A stretch of 64,000 nt of DNA from Bog-473 sp963809825 (GTDB taxonomy: Bacteria; Actinomycetota; Acidimicrobiia; Acidimicrobiales; RAAP-2). The stretch spans positions 1 through 64,000 of the forward strand of contig CAWELJ010000007.1 of assembly GCA_963809825.1 (NCBI GenBank), given 5' to 3'. Below the pieces are notes generated by a model. The model was given only the letters and a program-made list of their open reading frames with translations, made no database searches and was not told the DNA's origin. The position numbers and the translations under genes were made by a program. Shown here one piece after another: positions 1 through 8,255 of this stretch (position 1 is its first letter; every line of letters starts with the position of its first letter).

Positions 1-96
1 CTGCACCTCGCCGAGGTAAATGCGCGAGTTGAGGATGGTGAGCACCGTCGAGTACTTGATGCCGGTGGCGTCGGCGATCTTCCCGATGCTCTGCCC
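1..96 (-). pseudogene. Serine recombinase fragment (recombinase domain piece)
   Basis: Read on the minus strand from position 96 to the left edge, this stretch encodes 32 residues: GQSIGKIADATG, then KYSTVLTILNSRIYLGEVQ. The pattern TV..IL....Y.GEV is the hallmark of the 'recombinase' domain that follows the catalytic resolvase domain in large serine recombinases. It has no start codon and is joined out of frame to an IS110 transposase start at base 96. The gene would continue to the left of the window. Family assignment rests on motif recognition only. Confidence 0.6.
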
Positions 97-314
97 CGTT
101 GGAGGTCATAACCGGTGGGGCCAGCTTCGTAGCAGGCCCAGATCTCCTTGGGCTTGCCGAGGCGTTTGACCAGGCGTCGGACCGAGTCGGTGTCGTGGAA
201 GATCTTGTCGATCTCGGCGGTGTCGCGATCGGGCGAAAGCACCGCCACCGCGATCGAGTCCTTCGCGACGTCCATCCCCAGGTGGACGAATCCTCGGTGG
301 GCAATACTGGACAC
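96..314 (-). pseudogene. IS110-family transposase, N-terminal fragment
   Basis: A GTG start at 314 opens 73 residues containing HLGMDVAKDSIAVAVL, the first acidic motif of the DEDD (RuvC-like) domain of IS110 transposases, and ending at CYEAGPTGYDLQR, the second conserved block (E of DEDD). Homology stops at base 96, where the frame runs into a serine-recombinase fragment. Full IS110 transposases are about 330-420 aa, so roughly 80% is missing, including the C-terminal Tnp20 domain. It is a dead remnant, probably left by a deletion or recombination between mobile genes. Confidence 0.75.
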
Positions 315-459
315 GGCTCGGCTCCTTCCATCCGTATGTCGGCTCCGTTCACCGACAGGTGAATGATCCACGTAAATGCGGATGCCGGAGGAGCCGGCCG
401 TTCCATACTGAATCGGGGACACCGTCGACCTAAAGACTCGTCGTCTTGCTCGGATCTCC

Positions 460-891
460 CTACTTGCGAGGAGGACACGCGTACGACGCGACGATCCTGG
501 CGACGTCAGCTTCTGTCGAAGGGGTGAGGTCGTGGGTGAAGTCGTGGTAATAGGCCAGCAACGCCGAGCGCGACGCTGCGGTCGGTGAGGCGTTCGCCAT
601 CGTCGAGATGTACAGAGCGGTCTGCCCGAGTGGCGACGACAGTTCGCCCAGGCCGGCGCAGTAGTAACCCGCGTTCGGCTTCCATAACGGCGCCTTGACG
701 CTCGGGGTGATGCCCGGATGCACAGCCGCGCGGCCGACAACAAGGGTCGCCACGAGCACCGCGACGAGTGCGACCGCGGCGATGAGCGCTGCAAGGATGT
801 ACGACGACCACGGGCCCGAACGCCGCCCTCGGTGTCGCCCGCGGTCACCTCCGTGCACTGACCCCATCGGTCGGAACCCCGTAGACGTCAC
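460..891 (-). CDS. Hypothetical single-pass membrane protein
   Basis: The GTG at 891 is preferred as start because AGAAGGGAG lies about 8 nt before it; this gives 143 aa. The protein has a short Arg/Gly-rich cytoplasmic segment, one hydrophobic helix near residues 30-57 (YILAALIAAVALVAVLVATL), and a roughly 85-residue exported domain with two Cys (YYCAGLGEL and ASYACPP) that could pair. No family was recognised. It lies between mobile-element scraps and the divergent sigma-factor gene. An ATG at 867 is an alternative start. Confidence 0.6.
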   Translation of the reverse strand: MTSTGFRPMGSVHGGDRGRHRGRRSGPWSSYILAALIAAVALVAVLVATLVVGRAAVHPGITPSVKAPLWKPNAGYYCAGLGELSSPLGQTALYISTMANASPTAASRSALLAYYHDFTHDLTPSTEADVARIVASYACPPRK

Positions 892-1333
892 GGTCCCGTC
901 TCCCTTCTGTGCGCGGTCAGCGCCTACATAGTAGGGGAGTCTGACCCCCAAGGAGTGGCGAGAACGGAGCGTCGGCAACGTCCTCAACGCTGACATCGCT
1001 GAGCTGCTGGACGGGAGGTCTAGGGAAGGCGGTCAGCGTCGACGGGGCCGCAGCACGCCCGGCTACGGTGCCCCGAAAGCGGTAGGTGGCAATGGGTTCT
1101 GCGGCGGGGCCGGTACGGCACCTTCTACGGTTGCAGCCGTTACCCCCGGTGTCGGCGCACCCGGAACGCTCGATAGCGGTATCCGCTGCTTGCGCGCCAG
1201 GCGCCCCAGACCCGGCAGCGAGGATCGATAGGGGGCAGTGCCTCAGGGCCTCGAGAATGGCTGCCTGCGTGGCCAAAGCCCCTGGTTGTGAGGTGACGTG
1301 ACACATTTTCCGCTGAGCTGTCATATAGAGAGT
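892..1333. other. Intergenic region upstream of the sigma-factor gene
   Basis: About 440 bp between divergent genes. The open frames here on both strands are rich in Arg, Cys and Pro and show no domain, so none is called. A TCATAT box at 1321-1326, 7 nt before the GTG at 1334, could be the -10 element of a leaderless promoter for the sigma factor. Nothing else is recognised. Confidence 0.4.
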
Positions 1334-1876
1334 GTGAGGGCATGGACGGAGAAGTCGGACGCCGAGTTATTGGTCCTCGACGACCCTGACGCCTTTGCCG
1401 AGCTCTACGACCGACACGTAGGCCAGATCCTCGCCTGGTCGAGTGTTCGGGTGGGTGACTATGACGCCGATCTAACCGCCGAGGTCTTTGCGGCGGCGTG
1501 GCATAGCCGAAAGCGGTTCCGAGACGAGCACGATGGCACCGCACTTCCGTGGCTCTATGGCATTGCTCACAATGTGTTTCGGTCATCCCTGCGCAAGCGA
1601 AGGGTCGAATACGGCGCTCGGGAGCGCCTGGGCCTCCCGATCACAGTCGTGCACGCCGACTTCGAGGCCGTCGACAACCGCTTGTCGTTTCCCTCGGCTG
1701 TCCTTCGAGAAGTCGCGAACCTCCCGGACCCAGAGCGCGAACTGCTCGTTCTGCGCTTGGTCGAGGAACGGCCCTATAGGGAGATTGCCGGGCGCCTCCA
1801 ATGCACTCCCGTCGCAGCTCGCCTGCGCGTATCTCGATCACTCCGTCGTCTTCATCTCGCCCTAGGAGGGTTCTGA
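1334..1876 (+). CDS. ECF-type RNA polymerase sigma factor
   Basis: A 180-aa sigma-70 family protein. Region 2 is near residues 15-85 (DPDAFAELYDRHV, then FAAAWHSRKRF and LPWLYGIAHNVFRSSLRKRR). Region 4 is at residues 120-175 (LPDPERELLVLRLVEERPYREIAGRLQCTPVAARLRVSRSLRRL, a helix-turn-helix). This layout is typical of ECF factors that redirect RNA polymerase to stress or envelope genes. GTG 1334 puts the conserved start of region 2 close to the N-terminus; GTG 1298 would add 12 residues. The next gene begins 1 nt after the stop and encodes a membrane protein that probably partners it. Confidence 0.85.
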   Translation: MRAWTEKSDAELLVLDDPDAFAELYDRHVGQILAWSSVRVGDYDADLTAEVFAAAWHSRKRFRDEHDGTALPWLYGIAHNVFRSSLRKRRVEYGARERLGLPITVVHADFEAVDNRLSFPSAVLREVANLPDPERELLVLRLVEERPYREIAGRLQCTPVAARLRVSRSLRRLHLALGGF

Positions 1877-1877
1877 C

Positions 1878-2690
1878 ATGACCATGCTCCAACCTGAGCT
1901 CCAGTCGTTCCGCCACGAGCTGCGTGCGGCCGTCGAGGCCGATCTGGTTCGCCACCGAGATCACCGGCGCCACCTCAGGCGAGCGGTTGCGCTTGGCACG
2001 CCGGCGGGGCTTGCCGCGTTGGGCCTCAGCCTCGCTCTTGTGCTGGGAGCTGGAAGCACGCCGAGTCCTGCCGACGCAGCGATCCTCGCGTCTGCTCAAG
2101 GTGCTCTCACTCCGCCGCCCGATTCGGTGTTCCATGTCGCCGCCACGATCACCGTGGGGTCGAGTCCTGCCCAGCCCTACGCGCTGTGGGCCGCCGGAAA
2201 CTCGTATCGGTTCATCAAATTCGGTTACGAGGCCGCGTGGAACGGCACGACGATGTCCAGCTATGACGCCGCTTCCAACACGATGTACGTCGGGATCTAC
2301 AGCCCTCCGAACCACGCGCCGGTCGACACGGCCGCCACCATCCGCTCCCTCATCGCGTCGGGCCAGGCGCAAGTCGCCGGTTCGGCCGTCGTGGACGGAG
2401 TCCCCGCCTACGTCTTGTCATTGTCGGGTCAACCTTCTGGCAGTGGGCTTGCCAATGCGACCTATGACGTCGCCAAGAGCGACTACCACCCGCTGCTCAT
2501 TCAGGGGACCGTGGCGTGTCAGCAGGGACAGTGCTCAGAGACCGTGCAGTTCCAGACCTACGAGTACCTGCCCGAGACTCCTGCCAATCTCTCCCTACTC
2601 GATCTGAGGGCACAACACCCTGGAGCGACCGTGGTGAACGCGGGCGGAGTCCCCGGTGTTGGGACATCTTTCGGTAGCGATCCGGGTTGA
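1878..2690 (+). CDS. Membrane-anchored protein, likely partner of the ECF sigma factor
   Basis: 270 aa. An N-terminal basic/acidic amphipathic segment (about residues 1-38, several His and Arg) precedes one membrane helix (about 40-62), and then a long exported Ala/Ser/Thr-rich domain. The start overlaps the sigma-factor stop region (TGAcATG), so the two are cotranscribed and probably coupled. The cytoplasm-TM-exported-domain layout is that of anti-sigma or sigma-associated surface proteins. No zinc-binding HxxxCxxC anti-sigma motif is present, so anti-sigma function is inferred from context only. Confidence 0.6.
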   Translation: MTMLQPELQSFRHELRAAVEADLVRHRDHRRHLRRAVALGTPAGLAALGLSLALVLGAGSTPSPADAAILASAQGALTPPPDSVFHVAATITVGSSPAQPYALWAAGNSYRFIKFGYEAAWNGTTMSSYDAASNTMYVGIYSPPNHAPVDTAATIRSLIASGQAQVAGSAVVDGVPAYVLSLSGQPSGSGLANATYDVAKSDYHPLLIQGTVACQQGQCSETVQFQTYEYLPETPANLSLLDLRAQHPGATVVNAGGVPGVGTSFGSDPG

Positions 2691-2880
2691 CTGGATTGCT
2701 CGAGGCGGCTTCCCAGGCAGCTCCCAGAGCCGGTGATCGGGGACGGTGCTGAAGCCCGTCAGCGGGTGTCCCCATGGGGCCGAACTGCAGCAGGCAACGA
2801 CAGCAAGCAGGCACCGAGAATTTGGATGCTGTTTGAGGGTGCTGTGTTACAGAGACCGCACCCTCCGGTCTCCGGCCGGC

Positions 2881-3345
2881 CTATCGCCCCAGGTCCATGG
2901 GCCGGATCCGCCACTCGGAACTCGCGTAATCCGGCCCTCCGACACGATCAAAACCCGGCTCCTTCATGCCGACCTCCTGGTAGCGGACGTGCAGCGGAGG
3001 CGTTCCGTGCACTTTCACGTCGAGGTAATCCGGTAACACCGAAATCTCCTCGATGAACTCGTCGATGAGGACACGTCGCTCGACCTCCGTCGCGGCCTTC
3101 CACGTCTTGTCGACGTCGAGATTTGCGAGCAGTCGAGCAACGTCGTCGAAATGGTGTGCGATGTCGTCGGAGCGGGCTACGTCGGCCTGCGCCGCCTCCG
3201 TCTCCCGTTGGGCCTCCCGGATGGCGACGGACAGGCGCGCCTCCTCCTCGGCGAACTGTGCTCGGAGAGCGGGAAGCGAATGAAAGTCGGCAGATCGTTC
3301 CGAAACCGCGAGGGCGGCCGCGGTCCGCTGACTGCGGTGCCCGCC
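2881..3345 (-). pseudogene. Serine recombinase, C-terminal tail remnant
   Basis: About 150 codons on the minus strand: a Glu/Ala/Arg coiled coil (FAEEEARLSVAIREAQRE), then VERRVLIDEFIEEISVLPDYL and VHGTPPLHVRYQEVGMKEPG. This is the coiled-coil and terminal strand typical of large serine recombinases. The resolvase, recombinase and zinc-ribbon parts are absent. Upstream, the frame runs into out-of-frame ABC permease sequence that ends at 3354, so the fragment has no start of its own. It is a decayed remnant abutting the end of the ABC operon. Confidence 0.7.
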
Positions 3346-3353
3346 GGCGCGAC

Positions 3354-4142
3354 TCAGTGCAGGTCCAGGCGCTCGAAGGCGGCGATCGCGAGGCCGCCGA
3401 AGACGAGGCCGGCGGCGACGAGCACACCCAACTCGCCCGCGCTGAGCCCGGAGCTCAACTGGTTGTCGCCGACCGACCAATAGAAGAGGGAAGCGAACCG
3501 GGCCGGGCGGATCCACGCCACCACAGGTGCCAGGGAGCTGATCAGGTACGAGGCGGCGGCCAGGCCAGACGCCACGCCGAGCGCCGTTCCGCGCCGCCCG
3601 GTTGCTGCGCCCACAGCGAGGGCGACCAAGCCCAGGTCGATGCCGAGGAGGAGCACCCCGAGCGATGAGCCCCACAGGTGGGCCGCGCTCACGGTGATGT
3701 CGAAGAAGTGCCCGAGCGCAAGGACCGCCGTGGTCACCACCACGATGGCCGTCGCTTGAGCACCCATCGCCACCGCCTTCTCGACCGTGATCCGGCGACG
3801 TCGAATCGGCAAGGTCACCACCGTCGCGAGTGTCCCCTCCTCGTCCTGTCCCGCCAGCGACGATGCGCCGTAACCGATGGTGGCGAGGAGGACCAGCAGC
3901 GGGAAGAAGTTGGCGTAGAGGTTGACGCTCAGCCAGCCCGCCGGCGAGGTGATCGAGCCGACGGCGCCGAGGAGGGCAGCGATCGTGGGGGAGTTCTTGG
4001 TGAGGTTGTCCAGGCCCGTCGAGTGCTCGAACGAAGGGTAGAGGGCAACGATGACGAAGGCGTAGAGCGCGGCGCCGACGCTGTAGCCGAGCACGGCACG
4101 GCGGCGCCCGACGAGGTCAAGGCGTGTGACGTCAGTGCGCAT
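3354..4142 (-). CDS. ABC transporter permease (ABC-2 type)
   Basis: 262 aa starting at ATG 4142, which overlaps the end of the ATPase gene by 11 nt. A short cytoplasmic N-terminus (MRTDVTRLDLVGRRRAVLGY) is followed by about six hydrophobic segments. The soluble piece GQDEEGTLATVVTLPIRRRRITVEKA is the E..G(T/S)L..L...P.....R..I...K pattern of the ABC-2 permease fold. It probably pairs with the adjacent ATPase to export a lipid, drug or peptide; the substrate cannot be told. It is the last gene of a coupled operon with MarR and CLC. Confidence 0.85.
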   Translation of the reverse strand: MRTDVTRLDLVGRRRAVLGYSVGAALYAFVIVALYPSFEHSTGLDNLTKNSPTIAALLGAVGSITSPAGWLSVNLYANFFPLLVLLATIGYGASSLAGQDEEGTLATVVTLPIRRRRITVEKAVAMGAQATAIVVVTTAVLALGHFFDITVSAAHLWGSSLGVLLLGIDLGLVALAVGAATGRRGTALGVASGLAAASYLISSLAPVVAWIRPARFASLFYWSVGDNQLSSGLSAGELGVLVAAGLVFGGLAIAAFERLDLH

Positions 4143-5037
4143 CGGGGATCTCAATGTCGTCGCGGTAAAAGTCCAGGAAAAGCTCGTCGAGGTCCGCCTG
4201 GCGCGACACCAGGCCGATGGGGTCGAGGTCGGCGGCGATGCGCAGCACCGGACCGAGAGCGCCGGTGACCTCCAAGGTGACGTGGGCGCCGGACGATTCG
4301 AGGACCCGCACCCCGTCGATGCGGAAGATAGCCGGGTCCACGGGGTAACGGAATCGCAGCTCGAGCGTCGTGGGGGCGTCGCGACGCAGGCCCTCGACGG
4401 TGTCGGTGCGGACGAGTCGCCCGTCCTTGATGATCCCCACCCGATCGGCCACCCGCTGGACCTCGTCGAGCTCGTGCGAGGAGAGGAACACGGTGCGCCC
4501 GCTCGCCGTGGTCTCACGCAAGAGGCGCTCGAACTCGTCCTTCATGAGGGGATCGAGCCCCGAGGTGGGCTCGTCGAGGATCAGCAGTTCGGGTTCGTGC
4601 ATGAACGCGAGCACGATGCCCACCTTCTGCCGGTTGCCCTTCGAGAGCTCCTTTACCCGCCGGTCAAGGGGAAGGTCGAACCGTGCGGCCAGCGCGCTAG
4701 CGGATCGATAGTTGGTGAAGCCACGCGCCCGGGCAAACCATGCGAAGTGATCGCCCGCTGTCATCCGAGAGAACAGGGCCAGGTCGCCCGGGAGGTAGCC
4801 GACTCGAGAGTGGATGGCGACGCTGTCGCGATGGGCGTCGAGCCCGAGAACGAGTGCGGTCCCTGCCGTGGGCCGTTGCAAGTCGAGGAGGGCCCGGATG
4901 GTCGTGGTCTTGCCCGCCCCATTGGGGCCCAGGAAGCCGAAGATCTCACCGGGCTCGACGCGGAGGTCGAGCGCTTCGATGCCCCTGATGACACCGAACA
5001 TTTTGGTCAACCCGATCGTCTCGATGGCACAGGTCAT
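4132..5037 (-). CDS. ABC transporter ATP-binding protein
   Basis: 301 aa. Walker A GPNGAGKTTT is near residue 40, the signature LSKGNRQKVGI near 135, Walker B LLILDEPTSGLDP near 155 and the switch His in SSHELDEV near 190. The C-terminal 80 residues form the extension common in ATPases of the CcmA/NatA/DrrA group that work with ABC-2 permeases. Its start overlaps the CLC stop as ATGA, and its end overlaps the permease start. With a MarR regulator at the head of the operon, a role in drug or toxic-compound efflux is a reasonable inference. Confidence 0.92.
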   Translation of the reverse strand: MTCAIETIGLTKMFGVIRGIEALDLRVEPGEIFGFLGPNGAGKTTTIRALLDLQRPTAGTALVLGLDAHRDSVAIHSRVGYLPGDLALFSRMTAGDHFAWFARARGFTNYRSASALAARFDLPLDRRVKELSKGNRQKVGIVLAFMHEPELLILDEPTSGLDPLMKDEFERLLRETTASGRTVFLSSHELDEVQRVADRVGIIKDGRLVRTDTVEGLRRDAPTTLELRFRYPVDPAIFRIDGVRVLESSGAHVTLEVTGALGPVLRIAADLDPIGLVSRQADLDELFLDFYRDDIEIPDAH

Positions 5038-7097
5038 GTGGCAGCCTCGGCACGTTCGTCGCCCTCGAGGACTCGCAGTACTGCGTCGAGCGCGTTGGGA
5101 TGGGCTAGCGCGCTCACAAGGTCACCGGGCTCGAGCATGGTGTCGCCGTCGGCGAAGAGAAGGCCGCCGTCGCGCTCGATGGTGACCACGATGGTTCCCG
5201 GAGGCAGGGCGGCATCGCGAATGGCACGGCCGGCCGCCTCGGCGCCGGCGCCGACACGGGCCTCAACCGGGACGGCATTGCCGGCCAGCTTGGACAGGCG
5301 TTGCGTACTGGACTCCAACGCCTTGCGGTATCCGGAGATCACCTTGCTTGTGGTGAAGATCCCGACCGCGCGGTCGGAAGAGTCGGTGACGGTCACCCAG
5401 GTCTCGGGAGTGGTGCCGAGCGCCTCGAGGGCGACATCGACGGAGGCGCCTTGTTGAACGCTCGCAGCTGTGACGTCGACGAGTCGGCCGACCAGCGCTC
5501 CGGCGTCTTCCGATGGGGAGGACTCGAGCGAGTTGGCCGTCACGATGCCGAGGTAGACGCCGGCACCGTCGACGACGGGGGCGCCCGGAAGGCGCCTGTC
5601 GGCGAGCCGGCTCATGGCCTCGTCGACCGGCTCGTCAGTACGGAGGGCGACACGCAGCGGTGCCATGACCTCGGACACGGTGACGCTGGCGAGCAACGGG
5701 AGCCCCGCCTGGAGTCGGTGGGCCGGTGAATCGCGGCGGGTGCGCAGCTGGCTGCGGTAGATGGTGGCGTCGCTGTGACGGACGATCAAGGTCGCCAGCC
5801 CGACCGCCAGCATGGCCGGAGCAAGGACCTGGAGAGACCCGGTCATCTCGGCCACCATCAACATCACCGCGATCGGCGCACGCGAGATGCTCCCGAAGCA
5901 GGCCATCATCCCGACGATCACGAAGCTGGCAGGGTCATGGGGCACCGGTGCGATGGGTTCGAGCAGGCGCCAAAGCCCGGCGCCCACGAACCCTCCGATC
6001 ACGAGTCCCGGCCCGAAGATGCCACCCGAGCCGCCGGAACCGATGGAGAACCCGGTGGCCACGATCCTGGCAAAGGGCAGAAGCAGAACGATCGCCAGCG
6101 ACATGTGCAGCAAGCTCGTGCGCCCGAGGGCGATCTGGACCCAGCCGTAGCCGGTACCGAGCACCTGGGGGATGCCGAGGGCCATCGTGCCCACCAGCAG
6201 CCCCCCGATGGCCGGCTTCACATAGCGCGTCGTGGGGAGTCGCCCGAAGAGATCGCCGAGGCCGTAGAAGCCCCGGGCGTAGAGGAGCCCGACGAAGCCG
6301 CAGCAGATACCGATGAGAGCAAACCAGGCCAACTCGAGCGGGTGGCTCAGCCCTGGGGCGTGCACGTAGCCGAAGATCGGCGTGTAGCCCTCGAAGGCGC
6401 CGAACACTGCGTAGGAGATGACCGAGGCGACGATGGCAGGGAGCAGCGCCTCGACCTCGATGTCGTCGCGGTAGACGATCTCGGCTGCGAGCACCGCCCC
6501 ACCGAGGGGTGCTTTGAAGATGGCTCCGATCCCCGACCCGATGCCCACCGAGACGGCGATGCGGCCGTCGGCCGGAGAGAGGTTCAGCATCCGCGCAAGC
6601 AGGGACCCGAAGCCGGCGCTGATCTGTGCGGTCGGGCCTTCGCGCCCCCCTGAGCCGCCCGAGCCGATGGTGAGAGCCGAAGCGACGAGCTTGACGAGTA
6701 CGGTGCGGATCCGGATGCCGCGCGGGTTGTCGTGCACCGCATGGATGGCAGCATCGGTGCCGTGCCCCTCGGCTTCGGGGGCCAGGCGATAGACGAGGAG
6801 CCCGGACAACAGCCCGCCCAGTCCGACGACGAGTGGTAGCGCCCAGGGGCGACTGAAGCCGGAGGAGCCGAGACCCGCCCCTTCGGCCACGGTGTGGGGA
6901 GGGTCGAAGGCGGCGAGGAGGTGAAGGAAGAGGTAGGTGGCGGCCTTGAGCGCCTCGAAGAACGCGACTGCTCCGAGGCCGGCGATGGCACCGATGGCAC
7001 CGCCGAGGACAACCCACTTGCGCAGGTACGACGCGGTGGCAACTCCATGCGCAGCTCGGGCGCGCAACGGACGCAAGCGAGCCTGCAGCGTGGTCAT
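5034..7097 (-). CDS. CLC-family chloride channel/antiporter with CBS pair and TrkA-C-like tail
   Basis: 687 aa. The membrane core (about 25-440) has GREGPTAQ with the gating Glu near residue 165, IGAIFKAPLGGAVLAAEI, and GSGGSGGIFGPGLVIGG. The usual first anion-site motif GSGIP is not visible; EGHGTDAAIH stands near its expected place. Two CBS repeats follow (about 480-600), then a TrkA-C/RCK-C-type regulatory domain ending VSALAHPNALDAVLRVL. Start ATG 7097 shares its A with the MarR stop codon. The cytoplasmic domains suggest gating by nucleotides. Chloride specificity is not proven, given the altered first motif. Confidence 0.88.
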   Translation of the reverse strand: MTTLQARLRPLRARAAHGVATASYLRKWVVLGGAIGAIAGLGAVAFFEALKAATYLFLHLLAAFDPPHTVAEGAGLGSSGFSRPWALPLVVGLGGLLSGLLVYRLAPEAEGHGTDAAIHAVHDNPRGIRIRTVLVKLVASALTIGSGGSGGREGPTAQISAGFGSLLARMLNLSPADGRIAVSVGIGSGIGAIFKAPLGGAVLAAEIVYRDDIEVEALLPAIVASVISYAVFGAFEGYTPIFGYVHAPGLSHPLELAWFALIGICCGFVGLLYARGFYGLGDLFGRLPTTRYVKPAIGGLLVGTMALGIPQVLGTGYGWVQIALGRTSLLHMSLAIVLLLPFARIVATGFSIGSGGSGGIFGPGLVIGGFVGAGLWRLLEPIAPVPHDPASFVIVGMMACFGSISRAPIAVMLMVAEMTGSLQVLAPAMLAVGLATLIVRHSDATIYRSQLRTRRDSPAHRLQAGLPLLASVTVSEVMAPLRVALRTDEPVDEAMSRLADRRLPGAPVVDGAGVYLGIVTANSLESSPSEDAGALVGRLVDVTAASVQQGASVDVALEALGTTPETWVTVTDSSDRAVGIFTTSKVISGYRKALESSTQRLSKLAGNAVPVEARVGAGAEAAGRAIRDAALPPGTIVVTIERDGGLLFADGDTMLEPGDLVSALAHPNALDAVLRVLEGDERAEAAT

Positions 7098-7588
7098 CAG
7101 AGTTCCCAGCTGCGTTGCCAGTCGCTCTCGGGCGCCTCTCCGGCCGCATCGCCGAATACCGCGAATGCGCGCACCAAATTGGCCTGCTCGGTGGGATCCA
7201 CCGCGTCGAGGATCTGTTCGATTTCGCGGCGTCGACGCTGCGTGACTCGCTCGACCAGCCGGCGACCCGAAGCGCTCAGGCTCAGCATGACGACTCGGCG
7301 ATCGGTGACGTCGCGGCGACGGGCGATGAGCTTCTTGCGGGCCAGGCGGTCGCACATGCGCGTGGCCGTCGAGGGATCGACACCGAGAGCCTGGGCGAGG
7401 TCGACTGGGCGTTGAGGGCCGCGGGAGGCGAGGACGACGAGGGCCCGGTACTGGGGCAGGGAAACCTCGGACTCGTGCTCGGCCAGGGAGCGGGCGGCGA
7501 CGGCGACCAGGACCCGGCTAGCGGTGAGGACAGCATCGGCGAGTTCAGCGGAGTGCGTGGCCGAAACGCTCGCGCGTCGGCTGGTCAT
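7097..7588 (-). CDS. MarR-family transcriptional regulator
   Basis: 163 aa from ATG 7588. The winged helix is at about residues 50-115 (SLPQYRALVVLASRGPQRPVDLAQALGVDPSTATRMCDRLARKKLI, then the wing RRRDVTDRRVVMLSLSASG). An upstream ATG at 7597 lies inside the operator palindrome. The stop overlaps the CLC start by one base, so regulator and channel are coupled. The perfect 15-bp inverted repeat over the start region strongly suggests autorepression and control of the whole MarR-CLC-ABC operon. The inducer is unknown. Confidence 0.9.
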   Translation of the reverse strand: MTSRRASVSATHSAELADAVLTASRVLVAVAARSLAEHESEVSLPQYRALVVLASRGPQRPVDLAQALGVDPSTATRMCDRLARKKLIARRRDVTDRRVVMLSLSASGRRLVERVTQRRRREIEQILDAVDPTEQANLVRAFAVFGDAAGEAPESDWQRSWEL

Positions 7589-7594
7589 GGGCGG

Positions 7595-7628
7595 CATACA
7601 GTCATTGTAGTCATACAATGACTGTATG
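7595..7628. promoter_or_regulatory. MarR operator palindrome
   Basis: Perfect inverted repeat: CATACAGTCATTGTA (7595-7609), spacer GTCA, TACAATGACTGTATG (7614-7628). It overlaps the first in-frame ATG of the marR frame (7597) and lies 6 bp before the ATG at 7588, the position expected for an autoregulatory operator. MarR sites are typically shorter (16-20 bp), so two dimers might bind. Confidence 0.8.
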
Positions 7629-7793
7629 CCGGCGGTTCGCCCTCGACCCACGCTTCCACGGCTCAAACCGGAGCATCCTGGAACTCTTTCGGTGTCAAGT
7701 AAGTCCCTTGGCTAACACCGAAGTAGCGTTATGGGTTCGTGAGTACCCGTAGGGGCCGGCCGTATCCTGCGTGCCGCCGACGCCGAGGTCTGT

Positions 7794-8216
7794 ATGTCGT
7801 CGTCTGATGAGGAACGTGACGGAGACACTTTCGGTGCCGAGAGTGCTCAGCCCCCCGACGGTGGCACAGTTGGATCAAGGGTGTGGGGTTGGGCCTCGAA
7901 GTACGCTTGGAGGTTGAGCGTCGCGATGATGTTGGTCATTACTGCCGCCGACGCGCTCCTCGGGCCCCGTGTCATCCTCATCGGCTTGCTCATGGTCGGT
8001 CCTTGCTGCGCGCTCTTCAGCGCTCGGCAGGTAGCGACTGCCCAGGCCGGAGCATTGGCTGTCGGACTTGCCTTCCTGTTGACCCTCCCTGACGGTATCT
8101 GGGGCACCATGTCGCAGTTCGTCTTCAGTTGCGCCGTGTTGATGGTCGCCGTCGCCTGCATTTGGGGTGCCGGCGTCATGGAATCGATGATCGGGCACTG
8201 GGGCGGACGGCGTTAG
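7794..8216 (+). CDS. Hypothetical four-helix membrane protein
   Basis: 140 aa. An acidic N-terminus of about 30 residues is followed by four hydrophobic helices (AWRLSVAMMLVITAADALL; RVILIGLLMVGPCCALF; QAGALAVGLAFLLTLP; FVFSCAVLMVAVACIWGAG). The helix pattern resembles the membrane domain placed before RsbU/PP2C or sensor domains in actinobacteria, but no catalytic domain follows. It ends 3 nt before a GTG of the DUF4118 frame (8220), so the two probably form one operon and may act as a split sensor. Confidence 0.6.
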   Translation: MSSSDEERDGDTFGAESAQPPDGGTVGSRVWGWASKYAWRLSVAMMLVITAADALLGPRVILIGLLMVGPCCALFSARQVATAQAGALAVGLAFLLTLPDGIWGTMSQFVFSCAVLMVAVACIWGAGVMESMIGHWGGRR

Positions 8217-8255
8217 GTCGTGGAAAACTGGAGAGCAGACCGAAGTGAGGTGGCC

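Noticed and set aside
99..362. Two plus-strand frames at the left edge
   Set aside because: They are antisense to the IS110 transposase fragment, whose minus-strand translation has clear DEDD-domain motifs.
917..1324. 135-codon minus-strand frame upstream of the sigma factor
   Set aside because: Cys/Arg/Pro-rich, no RBS, no domain, and overlaps the likely sigma-factor promoter.
4143..4517. N-terminal extension of the ABC permease frame
   Set aside because: It lies inside the ATPase gene in another frame and is Ser/Pro/Arg-rich; ATG 4142 with the 11-nt overlap is the natural start.
7098..7355. N-terminal extension of the CLC frame
   Set aside because: Overlaps marR out of frame; ATG 7097, overlapping the marR stop, fits the family N-terminus.
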